A stretch of DNA of 64,000 bases, taken from NCBI GenBank assembly GCA_963811885.1, contig CAWETB010000008.1:62001-126000 (forward strand), read 5' to 3'. The notes beneath the pieces were generated by a model, which worked only from the letters and a program-made list of their open reading frames with translations, was not told the DNA's origin and searched no databases. This DNA is from Gaiellasilicea sp963811885 (GTDB taxonomy: Bacteria > Actinomycetota > Thermoleophilia > Gaiellales > Gaiellaceae). Both the position numbers and the translations under genes were made by a program. Positions 27,589-36,752 of the stretch are shown here, in pieces; the first letter of the stretch is position 1; each line of letters opens with the position of its first letter.

Positions 27589-27922
27589 ATGCAACCCGAT
27601 TCGCTCTCACGTTTCGCCAGCGAGCGCCTCAAGGACGACCACGACGGGATCACGCCCGAGGACGACGGCACCGCCACGCTCGAGCCGGAGTCGATCACGA
27701 TCCGGCCGCTGCGGGAGGAGGACGTCCCGGCCGTGGAGCTGCTCGCGGAGCTGGAGGAGCGCCCGGTACCGGCGGGAGCCGCTGCTGCTCGCCGAGGTCG
27801 AGGGGACGATCGAGGCCGCGATCTCGCTCGAGTGCGGCGAGACGGTCGCGAACCCGTTCTCGGAGAGCGAGGCCGCGGTCTCGCTGCTGCACCTCCGCGC
27901 CGCGCAGCTGCGCGCCGCCTAG
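27589..27922 (+). CDS. Small protein with GNAT-like N-terminal strand, unknown (one frame break)
   Basis: About 110 residues. Start MQPDSLSRFASERLKDDHDG with AAGGAGGACCCC in front. Then SITIRPLREEDVPAVELLAE looks like the first strand-helix of GNAT acetyltransferases. After the junction near 27768 comes LLLAEVEGTIEAAISLECG and AVSLLHLRAAQLRAA. It is too short for a full acetyltransferase. Divergent from korA. Length is 3n+1. Function unknown. Confidence 0.65.
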
Positions 27923-28149
27923 GCCGCGGGGCGGCGCACGACCGAGAGGCCCCAGGCCTTCCCGGAGGTGAAGAGCTCGTCCGGGTCGACGTCGTCGCGC
28001 CAGCCGATGAAGTGCTTCTCCGGGTCGTCGGCGGTCGAGCCGAAGACGGCGAGCCGCTCGGCGGTCTCCTCGGGCGCACCGCGCTCGAGCTCGTCGAGCC
28101 GGCGCTCCGCCTCCTCGGCGGCGGGGCCTTCCATGTAGCCCCTAGGCAC
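27919..28149 (-). CDS. Small acidic protein, unknown
   Basis: 76 residues: an EEAERRLDELERGAPEE helix, then DPEKHFIGWRDDVDPDELF and a short tail. The reading starts MPRGYMEGP at 28149, overlapping the end of the VOC gene by 8 bases; an internal Met gives a slightly shorter form. It is convergent with the 27589 gene. No family or catalytic motif is recognised. Its coupling to the VOC gene is the only hint of role. Confidence 0.55.
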   Translation of the reverse strand: MPRGYMEGPAAEEAERRLDELERGAPEETAERLAVFGSTADDPEKHFIGWRDDVDPDELFTSGKAWGLSVVRRPAA

Positions 28150-28633
28150 GTTTCGGCGCCTCCCGGAGCAGCGCTTCGACGTCGAGCGGGATGCTCATCA
28201 TCGCGACGCCGCCGTCCGGGTCGAGCGGCCACTCCTCGCGCGGCCGGTCGCGGTAGAGCTCGACGCCGTTGCCGTCCGGGTCGTTCAGGTAGAGCGCCTC
28301 GCTGACGCCGTGGTCGGACGCGCCGGTGAGCGGGATCCCGGCCTCGACGAGCCGCCACAGCGCGTCGGCGAGCTGCTCGCGGTCGGGATAGCGAATCGCG
28401 GTGTGGTAGAGCCCGGTCGATCCGGGCGGGGGCGGGCTGCCGCCGCGGCTCTCCCACGTGTTCAGGCCGATGTGGTGGTGGTAGTCGCCGGCGGAGATGA
28501 ATGCGGCCTGGTCGCCCATCCGCTGCTGCAGCTCGAAGCCGAGCACGTCGACGTAGAAGCCGAGCGCGCGCTCGATGTCGGACACCTTCAGGTGAACGTG
28601 GCCGATGTCGACGCGAGGATCGATCGTGGTCAT
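28142..28633 (-). CDS. VOC-family dioxygenase-like protein (CatE/glyoxalase fold)
   Basis: 163 residues, intact. It holds the first metal His in IGHVHLKVSDIERALGFYV, DVLGFELQQRMGDQAAFISA, the second His in GLYHTAIRYPDREQLADALW and the Glu ligand in NDPDGNGVELYRDR. This is the vicinal-oxygen-chelate fold, nearest in feel to catechol-2,3-dioxygenase CatE-type proteins. ATG at 28633. The metal and substrate cannot be decided from sequence. Confidence 0.88.
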   Translation of the reverse strand: MTTIDPRVDIGHVHLKVSDIERALGFYVDVLGFELQQRMGDQAAFISAGDYHHHIGLNTWESRGGSPPPPGSTGLYHTAIRYPDREQLADALWRLVEAGIPLTGASDHGVSEALYLNDPDGNGVELYRDRPREEWPLDPDGGVAMMSIPLDVEALLREAPKRA

Positions 28634-28653
28634 GTGGCGACGATAGCGCGCGC

Positions 28654-29701
28654 TTACCGAGGCAGGACGAGCGTCACGGTCGAGCCGGACGGCCGAGACG
28701 CTGCCGCCGTGCGCGCGGGCGACGGCGTCGACGATCGCGAGCCCGAGACCGGCGCCGCCGCTCGTGCGCGCCTCGTCCGCGCGGCTGAAGCGCTCGAACG
28801 CCCGGGGCACGAAGTCGTCCGGGAAGCCGGGGCCTTCATCGCTGACGCGGATGACGATCGTGTCGCCGGCCGGCTCGGCTTCGAGCCGGACCGTCCCCTC
28901 GCCGTGCGCGAGCGCGTTGTCGACGAGGCTGCCGAGCGCCTGCTCGAGCCGGTCGCGATCGCCGCGGAACGTGCCGCCGCCGTCGAACTCGATCGTTCGC
29001 CCCGCTGCGGCTGCGCGCGACGCGAACCTGCGCGCGACGCCGTCGAGCAGCTCGCGTGCTTCGAGCTCCTCGAGCCGGAGCTCCGCCCCGCCGGAGCGCT
29101 CGAGCGCGAGCAGGCCCTCGGAGAGCCGGATCAGGCGCTCGACCTCCTCGGTTGCGGAGCGCAGCGCAGCCTTCAGCTCCTCGTGCGAGCGCTCTCCCCG
29201 CAGCGCCAGCTCGAGCTCGGTGCGCAGGAGCGCGAGCGGCGTCCGCAGCTCGTGGCCGGCGTCGGCGACGAAGCGGCGCTCTCGGAGCAGGCCCTCGTCG
29301 AGCCGCTCGAGCATCTCGTTCAGGGTCTCGCCGAGGCGGCGCACCTCGTCGCGCGCCTCCGGGACGGAGAGCCGCCGCCCGGACGTCTCCGAGGAGATCG
29401 CCGCCGCCTCGCGCCGCATCGACTCGACCGGGCGCAGCGCCGCCCCCGCGAGCCGGTAGCCGGCGAACGCGGCCAGCAGCAGCGCGATCGGCCCGACGAT
29501 GAGCATCAGCACCAGCAGTGACGCGAGCACCTCGTCGCGGTCGCCGATCGCATCGAGGCGGGTCGCAGGATGCTCGGCGATCTGCTCGTTGAGCGTCGAC
29601 TCGATGCTGAGGTAGAGGATCGCGCCGACGGCCGCGAGCACGGCGGCGCTCGCCGCGGCGAAGACCACAGTCAGCCGCACGCGGAGCGGCCAGCGGCTCA
29701 C
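28654..29701 (-). CDS. Sensor histidine kinase (one frame break near the end)
   Basis: About 348 residues. Two membrane helices (RLTVVFAAASAAVLAAVGAI and LVLMLIVGPIALLLAAFAGY) enclose a short loop. A HAMP region follows, then His in RRFVADAGHELRTPLALLRT, N-box LGSLVDNALAHGEG, G1 VSDEGPGFP and G2 GGAGLGLAIVDAVARAHGG. The end SGSTVTLVLPR is reached after one extra base near 28688 (length 3n+1). GTG start at 29701 overlaps the stop of the response regulator. Short-loop sensors of this build often sense membrane or cation stress. Confidence 0.92.
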
Positions 29702-30376
29702 GACGCCTCCGCCCGCAACCGGTAGCCGGCGCCGCGCACCGTCTCGAGCGACTCGACGCCGAAGGGTCGGTCGACCTTCTCGCGCAGGTAGCGGACGTAG
29801 ACGTCGACCACGTTCGACTTGTTCTCGTAGGCGATGTCCCAGGCGTGCTCGAGCAGCTGGTAGCGCGAGAGCACCTGCCCCGGGCGGCGCATGAAGGTCT
29901 CGAGCAGCGCGAACTCCTTCGTCGAGAGCTCGATCTCGGTCTCGCCGCGCCAGACCTGACGCGTCGAGGGATCGAGCCGCAGCCCGCCCGCCTCGAGCAC
30001 CGGCGGCCGCTCCGGCGCGCCCGCCGGGCGAGCGCGCGCAGGCGGGCGAGCAGCTCCCCGAACGCGAACGGCTTCGGCAGGTAGTCGTCGGCGCCGGCAT
30101 CGAGCCCGGAGATCGCGGTCCTCGACCGCGGTGCGGGCGGTGAGCATCAGCACCGGCGCCCAGACGCCTCGCTCGCGCAACTCGCGGCAGACCTCGAAGC
30201 CGTCCCGGCCCGGGCAGCATCACGTCGAGGACGATGGCGTCGTAATCGACCGCCGCAGCCATCCAGAGAGCGTCATCACCGGTACGGGCGACGTCCGCCG
30301 CGTGACCTTCCTCCTGGAGCCCCCGCCGGAGCAGGCTGCCCATCTTCACCTCGTCCTCGACGACGAGCACGCGCAT
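29698..30376 (-). CDS. OmpR-family response regulator (frame breaks)
   Basis: About 226 residues. MRVLVVEDEVKMGSLLRRGL opens the receiver, and YDAIVLDVMLPG holds the phosphoacceptor. The remaining receiver pieces (RERGVWAPVLMLTARTAVED, then DAGADDYLPKPFAFGELLAR) lie in other frames, with junctions near 30212, 30116 and 30030. The winged helix has LSTKEFALLETFMRRPGQVL and ends with LETVRGAGYRL. It is coupled to the kinase by GTGA and is divergent from the PepSY gene, its probable target. Confidence 0.9.
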
Positions 30377-30396
30377 CCCCGCATTGTCGCCGCGTA

Positions 30397-30427
30397 GATG
30401 AGAGCCAGATGAGAGCCCGCTCTCATC
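30397..30427. promoter_or_regulatory. Response-regulator site in the RR / PepSY divergent region
   Basis: GATGAGAGCC at 30397-30406 and again at 30408-30417 are exact 10-base direct repeats spaced 11 bases apart. GCTCTCATC at 30419-30427 is the inverted copy. The cluster lies 20-50 bases from the response-regulator start (30376) and upstream of the PepSY gene (30487). Autoregulation plus activation of the PepSY gene is the natural reading. Confidence 0.65.
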
Positions 30428-30486
30428 GACGGTTCATCCGGGCCTCCTACGGTGAAGCTCACTACGACGCGACAAGGAGGAAGTCG

Positions 30487-30825
30487 ATGTCCAGGAGCTT
30501 CAGGAACCGCAAGACTGCACTCGTCGCCGCAGGCGCTCTCGCAGTGGCTGCGATCGGCGGCGGCGCGGCGATCGCCGCCGGCGGAGACGACGGCGCCGGC
30601 TCGCCGATCACGGGCGACGCGCTCGCGAAGGCGAAGGCCGCAGCGCTCGCCGAGACCGGTGGCGGCAAGGTCACCGGCACCGAGGTCGGCGACGAGGAGA
30701 GCTACTACGAGGTCGAGGTGACGAAGGCCGACGGCAGCCAGGTCGACGTCCAGCTGAACAAGTCGTTCTCGGTCGTCGGCTCGAAGGACGACGGCGAGGA
30801 CGGGAACGAAGGTGGGAACGAGTAG
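30487..30825 (+). CDS. Exported PepSY-domain protein
   Basis: 112 residues. Signal peptide MSRSFRNRKTALVAAGALAV, then GSPITGDALAKAKAAALAET, KVTGTEVGDEESYYEVEVTK and ADGSQVDVQLNKSFSVVG, the PepSY alpha-beta unit. It ends in an acidic Gly/Asp/Glu tail. The ATG at 30487 follows ACAAGGAGG. PepSY proteins are often outputs of, or inhibitors in, envelope-stress two-component systems, which matches the divergent pair and its repeats. Confidence 0.88.
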   Translation: MSRSFRNRKTALVAAGALAVAAIGGGAAIAAGGDDGAGSPITGDALAKAKAAALAETGGGKVTGTEVGDEESYYEVEVTKADGSQVDVQLNKSFSVVGSKDDGEDGNEGGNE

Positions 30826-30829
30826 ACCC

Positions 30830-30847
30830 ACCCGCTCGAACGCGGGT
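30830..30847 (+). terminator. Short hairpin after the PepSY gene
   Basis: ACCCGC (30830-30835) and GCGGGT (30842-30847) pair around TCGAAC, five bases after the stop. It is a weak terminator candidate without a T-run. Confidence 0.3.
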
Positions 30848-30880
30848 TAGACATCGGGGCGAGGTGGACACAACCGCGAG

Positions 30881-31684
30881 GTGGACACCTGCTCCCACTG
30901 TGGCGGGACGCTGCCCGCAGACGCGACGTTCTGCCCATCGTGCGGTCGTCGTACGGATGCGCCCCTGATCGAGCGCGACGTGCCGATCGAGGTGCAGCAC
31001 GCCGAGCCGCGCTACTTCGGCATCGGGACGCCCGGCTTCGTGCTCGCCGCTGCGGCCGCGCTGCTCCTGCTCGGGATCGTCCTGGCGGCGACCGGCTTCG
31101 TCATCGTCGGCATCGTCGCGATCGCCGTCGCCGTGTGCCTCGTCCCCGTGTTCGTGGCCGGCGCGCGCCGCTGGCCGGACACGTCGATCGCTCAGATCGG
31201 CGTCAGCACCGCCGACCGCGTGCGCGGCGAGGCCGGCGTCGCGGTCGAGTCGGTCTCGGCCTGGACGCGCGCGGGCCGCGACGTTGCGCGGCTCCGCAAG
31301 GAGCAGTTCCAGCTCCGGCGCCGGCGCGACGGGCTCGTTCGGGAACTCGGCGTCTCGTTCTACTCCGACGACGGCCGCGCCGACGAGCTGAAGGCAGCTG
31401 CGAAGGCGCTCGACGAGCAGATGGCCTCGAACGAGCTCGAGCTGCAGCGAGCCGTCGCGAGCGCGCGCCGTCAGACGCGGAAGGGACGCGCGACCGTCGT
31501 CGCGACCGAGGTGATCAAGCCGGAGCCGGTCCCGGAGCCGGCGCCCGAGCCGGAGATCGCGGCCGTCGAGTCACCGCCCGAGGACGAGCCGATCACCCGC
31601 GAGGACGCGCAGGCCGAGGCAGAGGCCGAGCCGACGCCGAAGCGCAAGCCCGCTCCGCGGAAGCGTCAGGCCCGCTCGAGGTAG
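30881..31684 (+). CDS. Zinc-ribbon membrane protein with coiled-coil tail
   Basis: 267 residues from a GTG. The N-terminal zinc ribbon is CSHCGGTLPADATFCPSCGR (two CxxC). Two membrane helices follow (about 50-72 and 72-95). The cytoplasmic part VARLRKEQFQLRRRRDGLVR onward is helical, with a Pro/Glu then Lys/Arg-rich end. No enzyme motif. A scaffold or membrane-organising role is possible. The 3' end overlaps the convergent coiled-coil gene by 19 bases. Confidence 0.75.
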   Translation: MDTCSHCGGTLPADATFCPSCGRRTDAPLIERDVPIEVQHAEPRYFGIGTPGFVLAAAAALLLLGIVLAATGFVIVGIVAIAVAVCLVPVFVAGARRWPDTSIAQIGVSTADRVRGEAGVAVESVSAWTRAGRDVARLRKEQFQLRRRRDGLVRELGVSFYSDDGRADELKAAAKALDEQMASNELELQRAVASARRQTRKGRATVVATEVIKPEPVPEPAPEPEIAAVESPPEDEPITREDAQAEAEAEPTPKRKPAPRKRQARSR

Positions 31685-33547
31685 GCGCAGCGGCGCCTGG
31701 GGCCGGGCAGCGGCGAGGGGCCGTGCCGGCGCACGACGTAGCGGTCGCCGTCGACCTCGACGATGTCGCCCGCCTCGGGAGCGACGCCGTCGCGCTCGAG
31801 CAGCGTGTAGCCGGTTGCCGCGGGCACGAAGAGCACGTGGGCCGTCTCGCTCTTCGGCTCGGGCAGGGAAGTCGTCGTCTCCTCGAGCTGGAACTGCCGC
31901 TCGACGAGCTGGAGCAGGGCGCGGTGCTCGCGGTTCATCTTCGCGATCTCGCCGACGCTCTCGGCGAGGCGCCGCTCGCGCGCGGCGAGCTGGCGGCGCA
32001 GATCGGCGATGTCCGCCTGGGGGCCGTCGACCGGGATGCGGGAAACGGCATCGCGCAGCTGGTCGCGGAGCGACTCGACTTCGGGCTCCAGCGAGCCGGC
32101 GCGCTCGAGCGCAGCGTCGCGCTCGACCGTCAGCGCCTGCAGCGCGTCGTTCAGACCTGAGACCTGAGCGGCGAGACCCTCGTCCTGGCCGGCCGCCTGC
32201 TCGCGCAGGGCGACGAGCTCGGCGTCGAGCGCCTGGGCGCGCGCCTCGGCCGCCTCCCGCTGCTCGGCCAGCTCCTGAAGCTCCGCCGTCGCGTCCTCGG
32301 CCTGGCGGCTGCGCAGCTGCTCGAGCTCGGCTGCGAGCTCTGCGGCCCTCGCCGCCTCTGAATCCTTCTCGGTCGCGGCCGACTGGAGCGCAGCGTCGGC
32401 CTGCTCGCGAAGCTGGGCCAAGTCGCTCTCGAGGGCATGGGCGCGCGCCTCGGCTGCCTCGCGCTGCTCGGCGAGCTGCCGGACTCGGCGCTCGCATCCT
32501 CGTTGGCGCGGGCGCGGAGCTGTTCGAGCTCGGCTTCGAGCGCCGCGGCCTTCTCCAGCGCCGCGTCGCTGCCCGCGGCGGCGGTGCGGAGCGTCTCCAG
32601 CTCGCTCTCGAGCTCGTGACGGCTCCCGTCGGTCTGGGCCAGGCGGGCCTCGAGGTCGGCGATGTGGGTGACGGCCAGCTGCTGCGCCTGCTCGAGCTCC
32701 TCGCGGTTCGCGGCGGCGGCCTGCAGCTGGCTCTCGAGCGCGCCGAGGCGCTCCTGGACTTCGGCGTTGACGCCGGCCTCGTGGGCCTGCGCCGCTTCGG
32801 TGAGGCGTGCCTGCAGCTCGTTGAAGCTCTGCGCCAGCGAGTTCCGCTCGGTGAGGACGCCGTGCAGCTGCGACTCGAGCTCCTGGATCCGGGCCTCCGC
32901 CGCGGCGGTGACCGCAGGCTCGGGCTCGGGGGCGTACTGCGGTTCGGGTTCGGGCTCGGGTTCGAGCTCGTACTGCCGCAGCTCGGGCGCGGGCTCCGGC
33001 TCGGGCGGCGCGACCTCGGCGAGAGGCTCGGGCGCCAGCTCGACGGCGAGCTCGGGCTGCGGGACGGGCGGGGCGGGCTCGGAGAGGGTTCGGGATCCGG
33101 TGCGGGAGCTTCGGCCGCGGCCGAGCCGGCCAGGCGAAGGCCCGAGCCGAGCGGCGCCGCCGGAGGCGTCTGCGGCGGTGCAGCCACGGGCGCCGGGGCC
33201 GGGGTCGGCAGCGTCGACTGCGACGCGGCGGCCTCGGTGCGGACCGGCGCGCGCGCGGCCATCTCACGCAGGCCGGCGCTCGTGCCGTACTCGGTGCGGA
33301 GCAGGCCGCCGTGCTGCTCGGCGAGGGCGTTGGCGACCGCGCCGGGGGAGACGAAGCCGAGATCGACGAGCACCTTCCCGAGCGGCGTGCCGCTGCGATT
33401 CTGCTCGGCGAGGGCGTCCAGAAGCTGGTCTTCCGTCAGGAAGCCCTCGTCGACCATGATCTGGCCCAGCTGTCTCCGGGTGTCCGGTGCCGCATCCACC
33501 ACGACCTCTATCGGCCGAAAGCGGGAAACCCTGAAGGGCTTACGCAC
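31666..33547 (-). CDS. GspE-N (MshEN-like) domain protein with long coiled coil (frame breaks)
   Basis: About 627 residues. The N-terminal GspE-N domain reads LGQIMVDEGFLTEDQLLDAL and PLGKVLVDLGFVSPGAVANA, as at the start of type II secretion/type IV pilus ATPases, but no ATPase follows. Instead there is a Pro/Glu-rich linker, then some 350 residues of coiled coil (repeated LAEQREAAEARA units) and a C-terminal small beta domain (TGYTLLERDGVAPEAGDIVE). Frame changes are near 33090 and 32490. The GTG at 33547 overlaps the preceding gene's stop; a later GTG is possible. GspE-N domains often bind cyclic di-GMP, so this may be a c-di-GMP-responsive scaffold. Confidence 0.75.
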
Positions 33548-34849
33548 GCTCGCCCGCCAGCGTCCAGAGAACGAACGCGAGCCAGTGGACGCCGATCACG
33601 TCCGTCTGGATCCCGAGCGCGAGCACGGCCACGAGCGCCGCTCCGAGCCACGGCTCCCGTCGAAGCACGGTCCCGACCAGCGCGACGTTCCAGGCGATGA
33701 ACGCGAGCATTCCGAGCAGGCCGAGCTCGACCCCCAGTTCGGTGTACGTGGACTCGCCCGCCTTGATCTCCCGGCCGGTGCGCTTCGCGGTCACGCCGGC
33801 GTTGCCGACGCCGTATCCCCACGGATGATCCAGGACGGTCCGGATGCCGTCGCGGAGGCTGTCCAGATGGCTGTCGATCGACGACTCGCCCGGGTCGAGC
33901 GGGCTCCCGCTCGTCGGCTCCTCCTGCCCGCCCGCCCGCTGGATCGCGAGCTCCGCGGCTGTGAAGCGGGTCTCGGGCGCGATGTCCGGATAGGCGCGGA
34001 CGAAGAAGAACGCCGCCGCGATGAAGACCACGGCGGCGGCGACGGGCCACCAGCTCCGGACCGCGTAGCCGAGCACGACCAGGCCGAGCGGCAAGCGCGG
34101 CGATCGTCGTCCGCGAGTACGTGAAGAGCAGGCCGATCGCGAGCAGCGCGGTCAGCCAGGGCAGCCAGCGCGAGTCCCGCCGCCACGTCGCCGCGACGAG
34201 GATCGCTGCGAGCAGCAGGTACGCCGATCGCGAGCGGGCTGAGCAGCGTCGACACGAGCCGGCGCAACGGCCGCTCGTCGCCGGGGTTGTAGACCCAGTT
34301 CTCGGGCAGGCCGGACAGGCCGCGGTACTGGAGCCCGAGCTGCTCCCGGAACCAGCCGGGCACACCCGAGTCGCGCCAGGTCTGCAGGGAGACGGCGTAG
34401 ATGTCGATCAGCCCCCACGCGGCGACCACGGCGGCGACGCAGAGGATCAGCCCGCCGGCGATCCTGCGGTCGCGCGCCGAGAGGGCGATGCTGCGGCCGA
34501 GGAAGTAGCAGGCGACGGGGGTCAGGTTGTGCCGGACGCCGTAGAGGATCCCGCGCGCCGAGGCGTCGCCGCCGAGCCAGTCCTGCGGGATCAGCGCGTA
34601 GAGGACGACGATCGCGGTGTACGCGACCGCGAGCCAGTCGACGGTGGTCATCGTGAACGGCACGCCGCGCCGCCGCCAGACGAGCAGGGCGATGGCGGCG
34701 GCGAGCAGCACCTCCTTCCAGGCCGAGACGACGTCGAGCGCGAAGCCGCGGACGCCGGCGTCCCAGAGCTCCGCCATGACGAGGTTGTGGAACGGGAGCA
34801 CGAGGATGAAGGCGACGAGCGCCCAGCGCGGGATGCGATCACTCGACAA
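33540..34849 (-). CDS. O-antigen ligase / polymerase-like membrane protein (two frame breaks)
   Basis: About 435 residues with ten or more membrane helices. It starts MSSDRIPRWALVAFILVLPF (TTG). The Wzy_C family signature is split by the junctions: GLLFTYSRTTIAAL, later HPWGYGVGNAGVTAKRTGRE, with a large periplasmic loop between. Frame changes are near 34225 and 34095. The family joins glycan repeat units or ligates them to a lipid carrier. It lies directly downstream of a methyltransferase gene (11-base overlap), suggesting a surface-polysaccharide function. Confidence 0.8.
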
Positions 34850-35462
34850 CGGCGACCAGGCTCAGTCCGAGGTTGACGATCCGCACCTCGCCGGGGAAGA
34901 GGCGGGCGAACGAGCCAGGGCCGAGCAGCCGGTTCTGCTTCGCCCAGGGCTTGCGGGCCAGGTCGTACGCGCGGTGGGAGACGTTGTCCGGCAGCCAGTG
35001 GACGAGCGGCAGGCGCGTGTGCACCTCGACCGGGAACCAGCGGTTCGGCGTCGTGATGAACGCCCGCCGGCCGACACGGAGCGCCTCGGCGACGAAGCGC
35101 CGCTGCTCGTCCTCCCCGCCGACGTGCTCGATCACCGCGTTCGAGAAGACGATGTCGAAGGCGCCGTCCTCGAACGGAAGCGCGAGCGCGTCACCCTGGA
35201 CGTAGCGCGCATCCGGGTAGCTGGCGCGGAAGCGGTCGCCCTCGTGCTGGCCGACGGCGGTCAGCTGCCCCGGCCACGGGTACATCTCCTCGAAGAAGTT
35301 CAGCGTCCCGCAGCTGCTCTCGTTGACGCTCACCTCGCCGAAGGCGAAGTCGTCGACGCCGACGTCGAGCACGGTCGTCTCCCCCGTCGGCGCCATCGTC
35401 TCCATGAAGAGGCCGAACTTGCGCCGCCGCGAGCGCAGCGAGATCTGGTCGGCGAGCCTCAT
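34839..35462 (-). CDS. Class I SAM-dependent methyltransferase
   Basis: 207 residues, intact. The SAM-binding start is TTVLDVGVDDFAFGE, followed by ARYVQGDALALPFEDGAFDI and VFSNAVIEHVGGEDEQRRFV, the Methyltransf_11 motifs. The rest, RRAFITTPNRWFPVEVHTRL and PLVHWLPDNVSHRAYDLARK, is typical of methyltransferases in polysaccharide gene clusters. ATG at 35462. The stop overlaps the O-antigen-ligase-like gene. The glycine-rich loop is reduced (DVGVDD), so SAM binding should be checked. Confidence 0.87.
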   Translation of the reverse strand: MRLADQISLRSRRRKFGLFMETMAPTGETTVLDVGVDDFAFGEVSVNESSCGTLNFFEEMYPWPGQLTAVGQHEGDRFRASYPDARYVQGDALALPFEDGAFDIVFSNAVIEHVGGEDEQRRFVAEALRVGRRAFITTPNRWFPVEVHTRLPLVHWLPDNVSHRAYDLARKPWAKQNRLLGPGSFARLFPGEVRIVNLGLSLVAVVE

Positions 35463-35489
35463 CAGGAGGCAAGAGTAAGGTGCGAACCG

Positions 35490-36311
35490 GTGATCGAGGC
35501 CACTGTCAGACCGCGCGGCCCGTACCGCCTCCACCTGATGACGTACGGCCGCGAGCTCGACCAGGCCCTGCCCGGCGGCGGCCGCGGCCAGGCCTGGCAG
35601 CGCTCGGACGGGCTCGTGCAGCTGCGCGCGCCGGACGAGGAGGGGCTCGAGCTGCTTCGCTTCTGCCTCGCGCTCGACGCCGACACGACCGAGTTCACGC
35701 GGCGCTTCCGCAACGACCCGCTGCTCGGCCTCTCGATCCGGCGGCTGCACGGCCTCCGGCCGCTGCGGCGGCCGACCGTCGCGGCGGCGCTGCTGCGGGC
35801 GATCTGCGGCCAGCTGATCGAGGCGCGGCGCGCGTTCGCGATCGAGCGGGCGATCCTGCGCGCGATCGGCGACCCGGCGCCGAGGCGGGAGGCGATCGCG
35901 GCGCTCTCGCCCGCGCAGCTGCGCAAGCTCGGGCTGGCGACGCACCGCGCGTCGACGCTCGTCCGCGTCTGCCGCTCGCTCGACCTCGAAGGGCTGCGCG
36001 CGCAGCCGATCGAGGCGGTCGAGGCGCGGCTGCTGCGCGAGCGCGGGCTCGGTCCCTGGTCGCTCGGCGTGATCGCGCTCGAGGGGCTCGGGAGCTTCCG
36101 CCACGGCCTCGTCGGCGACCTCGGCCTCGTCAAGCTCTGCGCCGCTCTGTGGGGCCGCTGGGTCGACATCTACGAGACGGCCGAGCTGCTGGCGCCCTAC
36201 GAGGAGTGGGCGGGGCTCGCCGGCTTCTACCTGATGCGGGGCTGGAGTGCGGGGCTCGTCCCCGGCGCGAACGCCGACCTCGCCAGGCTCGCGCGTTGCC
36301 GAGCTGCGTAA
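35490..36311 (+). CDS. DNA-3-methyladenine glycosylase II (AlkA-type)
   Basis: 273 residues from a GTG, intact. The N-terminal AlkA-like domain is followed by the HhH-GPD glycosylase domain: PTVAAALLRAICGQLIEARR, the hairpin RLLRERGLGPWSLGVIALEG, and catalytic Asp in HGLVGDLGLVKL. AWAGLAGFYLMRGWS near the end fits the family. It removes alkylated bases from DNA in base-excision repair. Divergent from the methyltransferase. Confidence 0.88.
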   Translation: MIEATVRPRGPYRLHLMTYGRELDQALPGGGRGQAWQRSDGLVQLRAPDEEGLELLRFCLALDADTTEFTRRFRNDPLLGLSIRRLHGLRPLRRPTVAAALLRAICGQLIEARRAFAIERAILRAIGDPAPRREAIAALSPAQLRKLGLATHRASTLVRVCRSLDLEGLRAQPIEAVEARLLRERGLGPWSLGVIALEGLGSFRHGLVGDLGLVKLCAALWGRWVDIYETAELLAPYEEWAGLAGFYLMRGWSAGLVPGANADLARLARCRAA

Positions 36312-36331
36312 CACTGGCATAGGATCGCTGC

Positions 36332-36748
36332 ATGAAGCTCGGCCACAACTCGAAGACCGATCTGATCAAGGGCGTACCGCTCTTCTCGGCGGCCTCGAAG
36401 CAGGAGCTGGCCGAGATCGCCTCGCTCGCGGACGAGATCGACCTCCCCGAGGGAAAGGTCCTGATCCGGGAGGGCGACTCGGGCCGTGAGTTCTTCGTCC
36501 TGATCGAAGGCACGGCCGACGTCGAGCGCGCCGGCAAGAAGGTCGCCTCGATCGGGGCGGGCGACTTCTTCGGCGAGATCTCGCTGATCTCGAAGACGCC
36601 GCGGAACGCGACGATCACGACGACGTCGCCTGTGCGTGCGCTCGTGATCACCGACCGGGCGTTCCGCCAGCTGCTCGACCACTCGCCGGAGATCGCGGTC
36701 GGCGTCCTGACCGCGCTCGCCGAGCGCGTCGCGCCGACGACGCTCTAG
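36332..36748 (+). CDS. Stand-alone cyclic-nucleotide-binding domain protein
   Basis: 138 residues, intact. One cNMP-binding barrel: LIKGVPLFSAASKQELAEIA, VLIREGDSGREFFVLIEGTA, and the phosphate-binding cassette GDFFGEISLISKTPRNATIT, where Glu and Arg needed for ribose and phosphate contact are kept. There is no effector domain. It could receive cAMP made by the class III cyclase at 15503. It starts 20 bases after the AlkA gene and 4 bases before the acetyltransferase gene. Confidence 0.9.
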   Translation: MKLGHNSKTDLIKGVPLFSAASKQELAEIASLADEIDLPEGKVLIREGDSGREFFVLIEGTADVERAGKKVASIGAGDFFGEISLISKTPRNATITTTSPVRALVITDRAFRQLLDHSPEIAVGVLTALAERVAPTTL

Positions 36749-36752
36749 CCGC

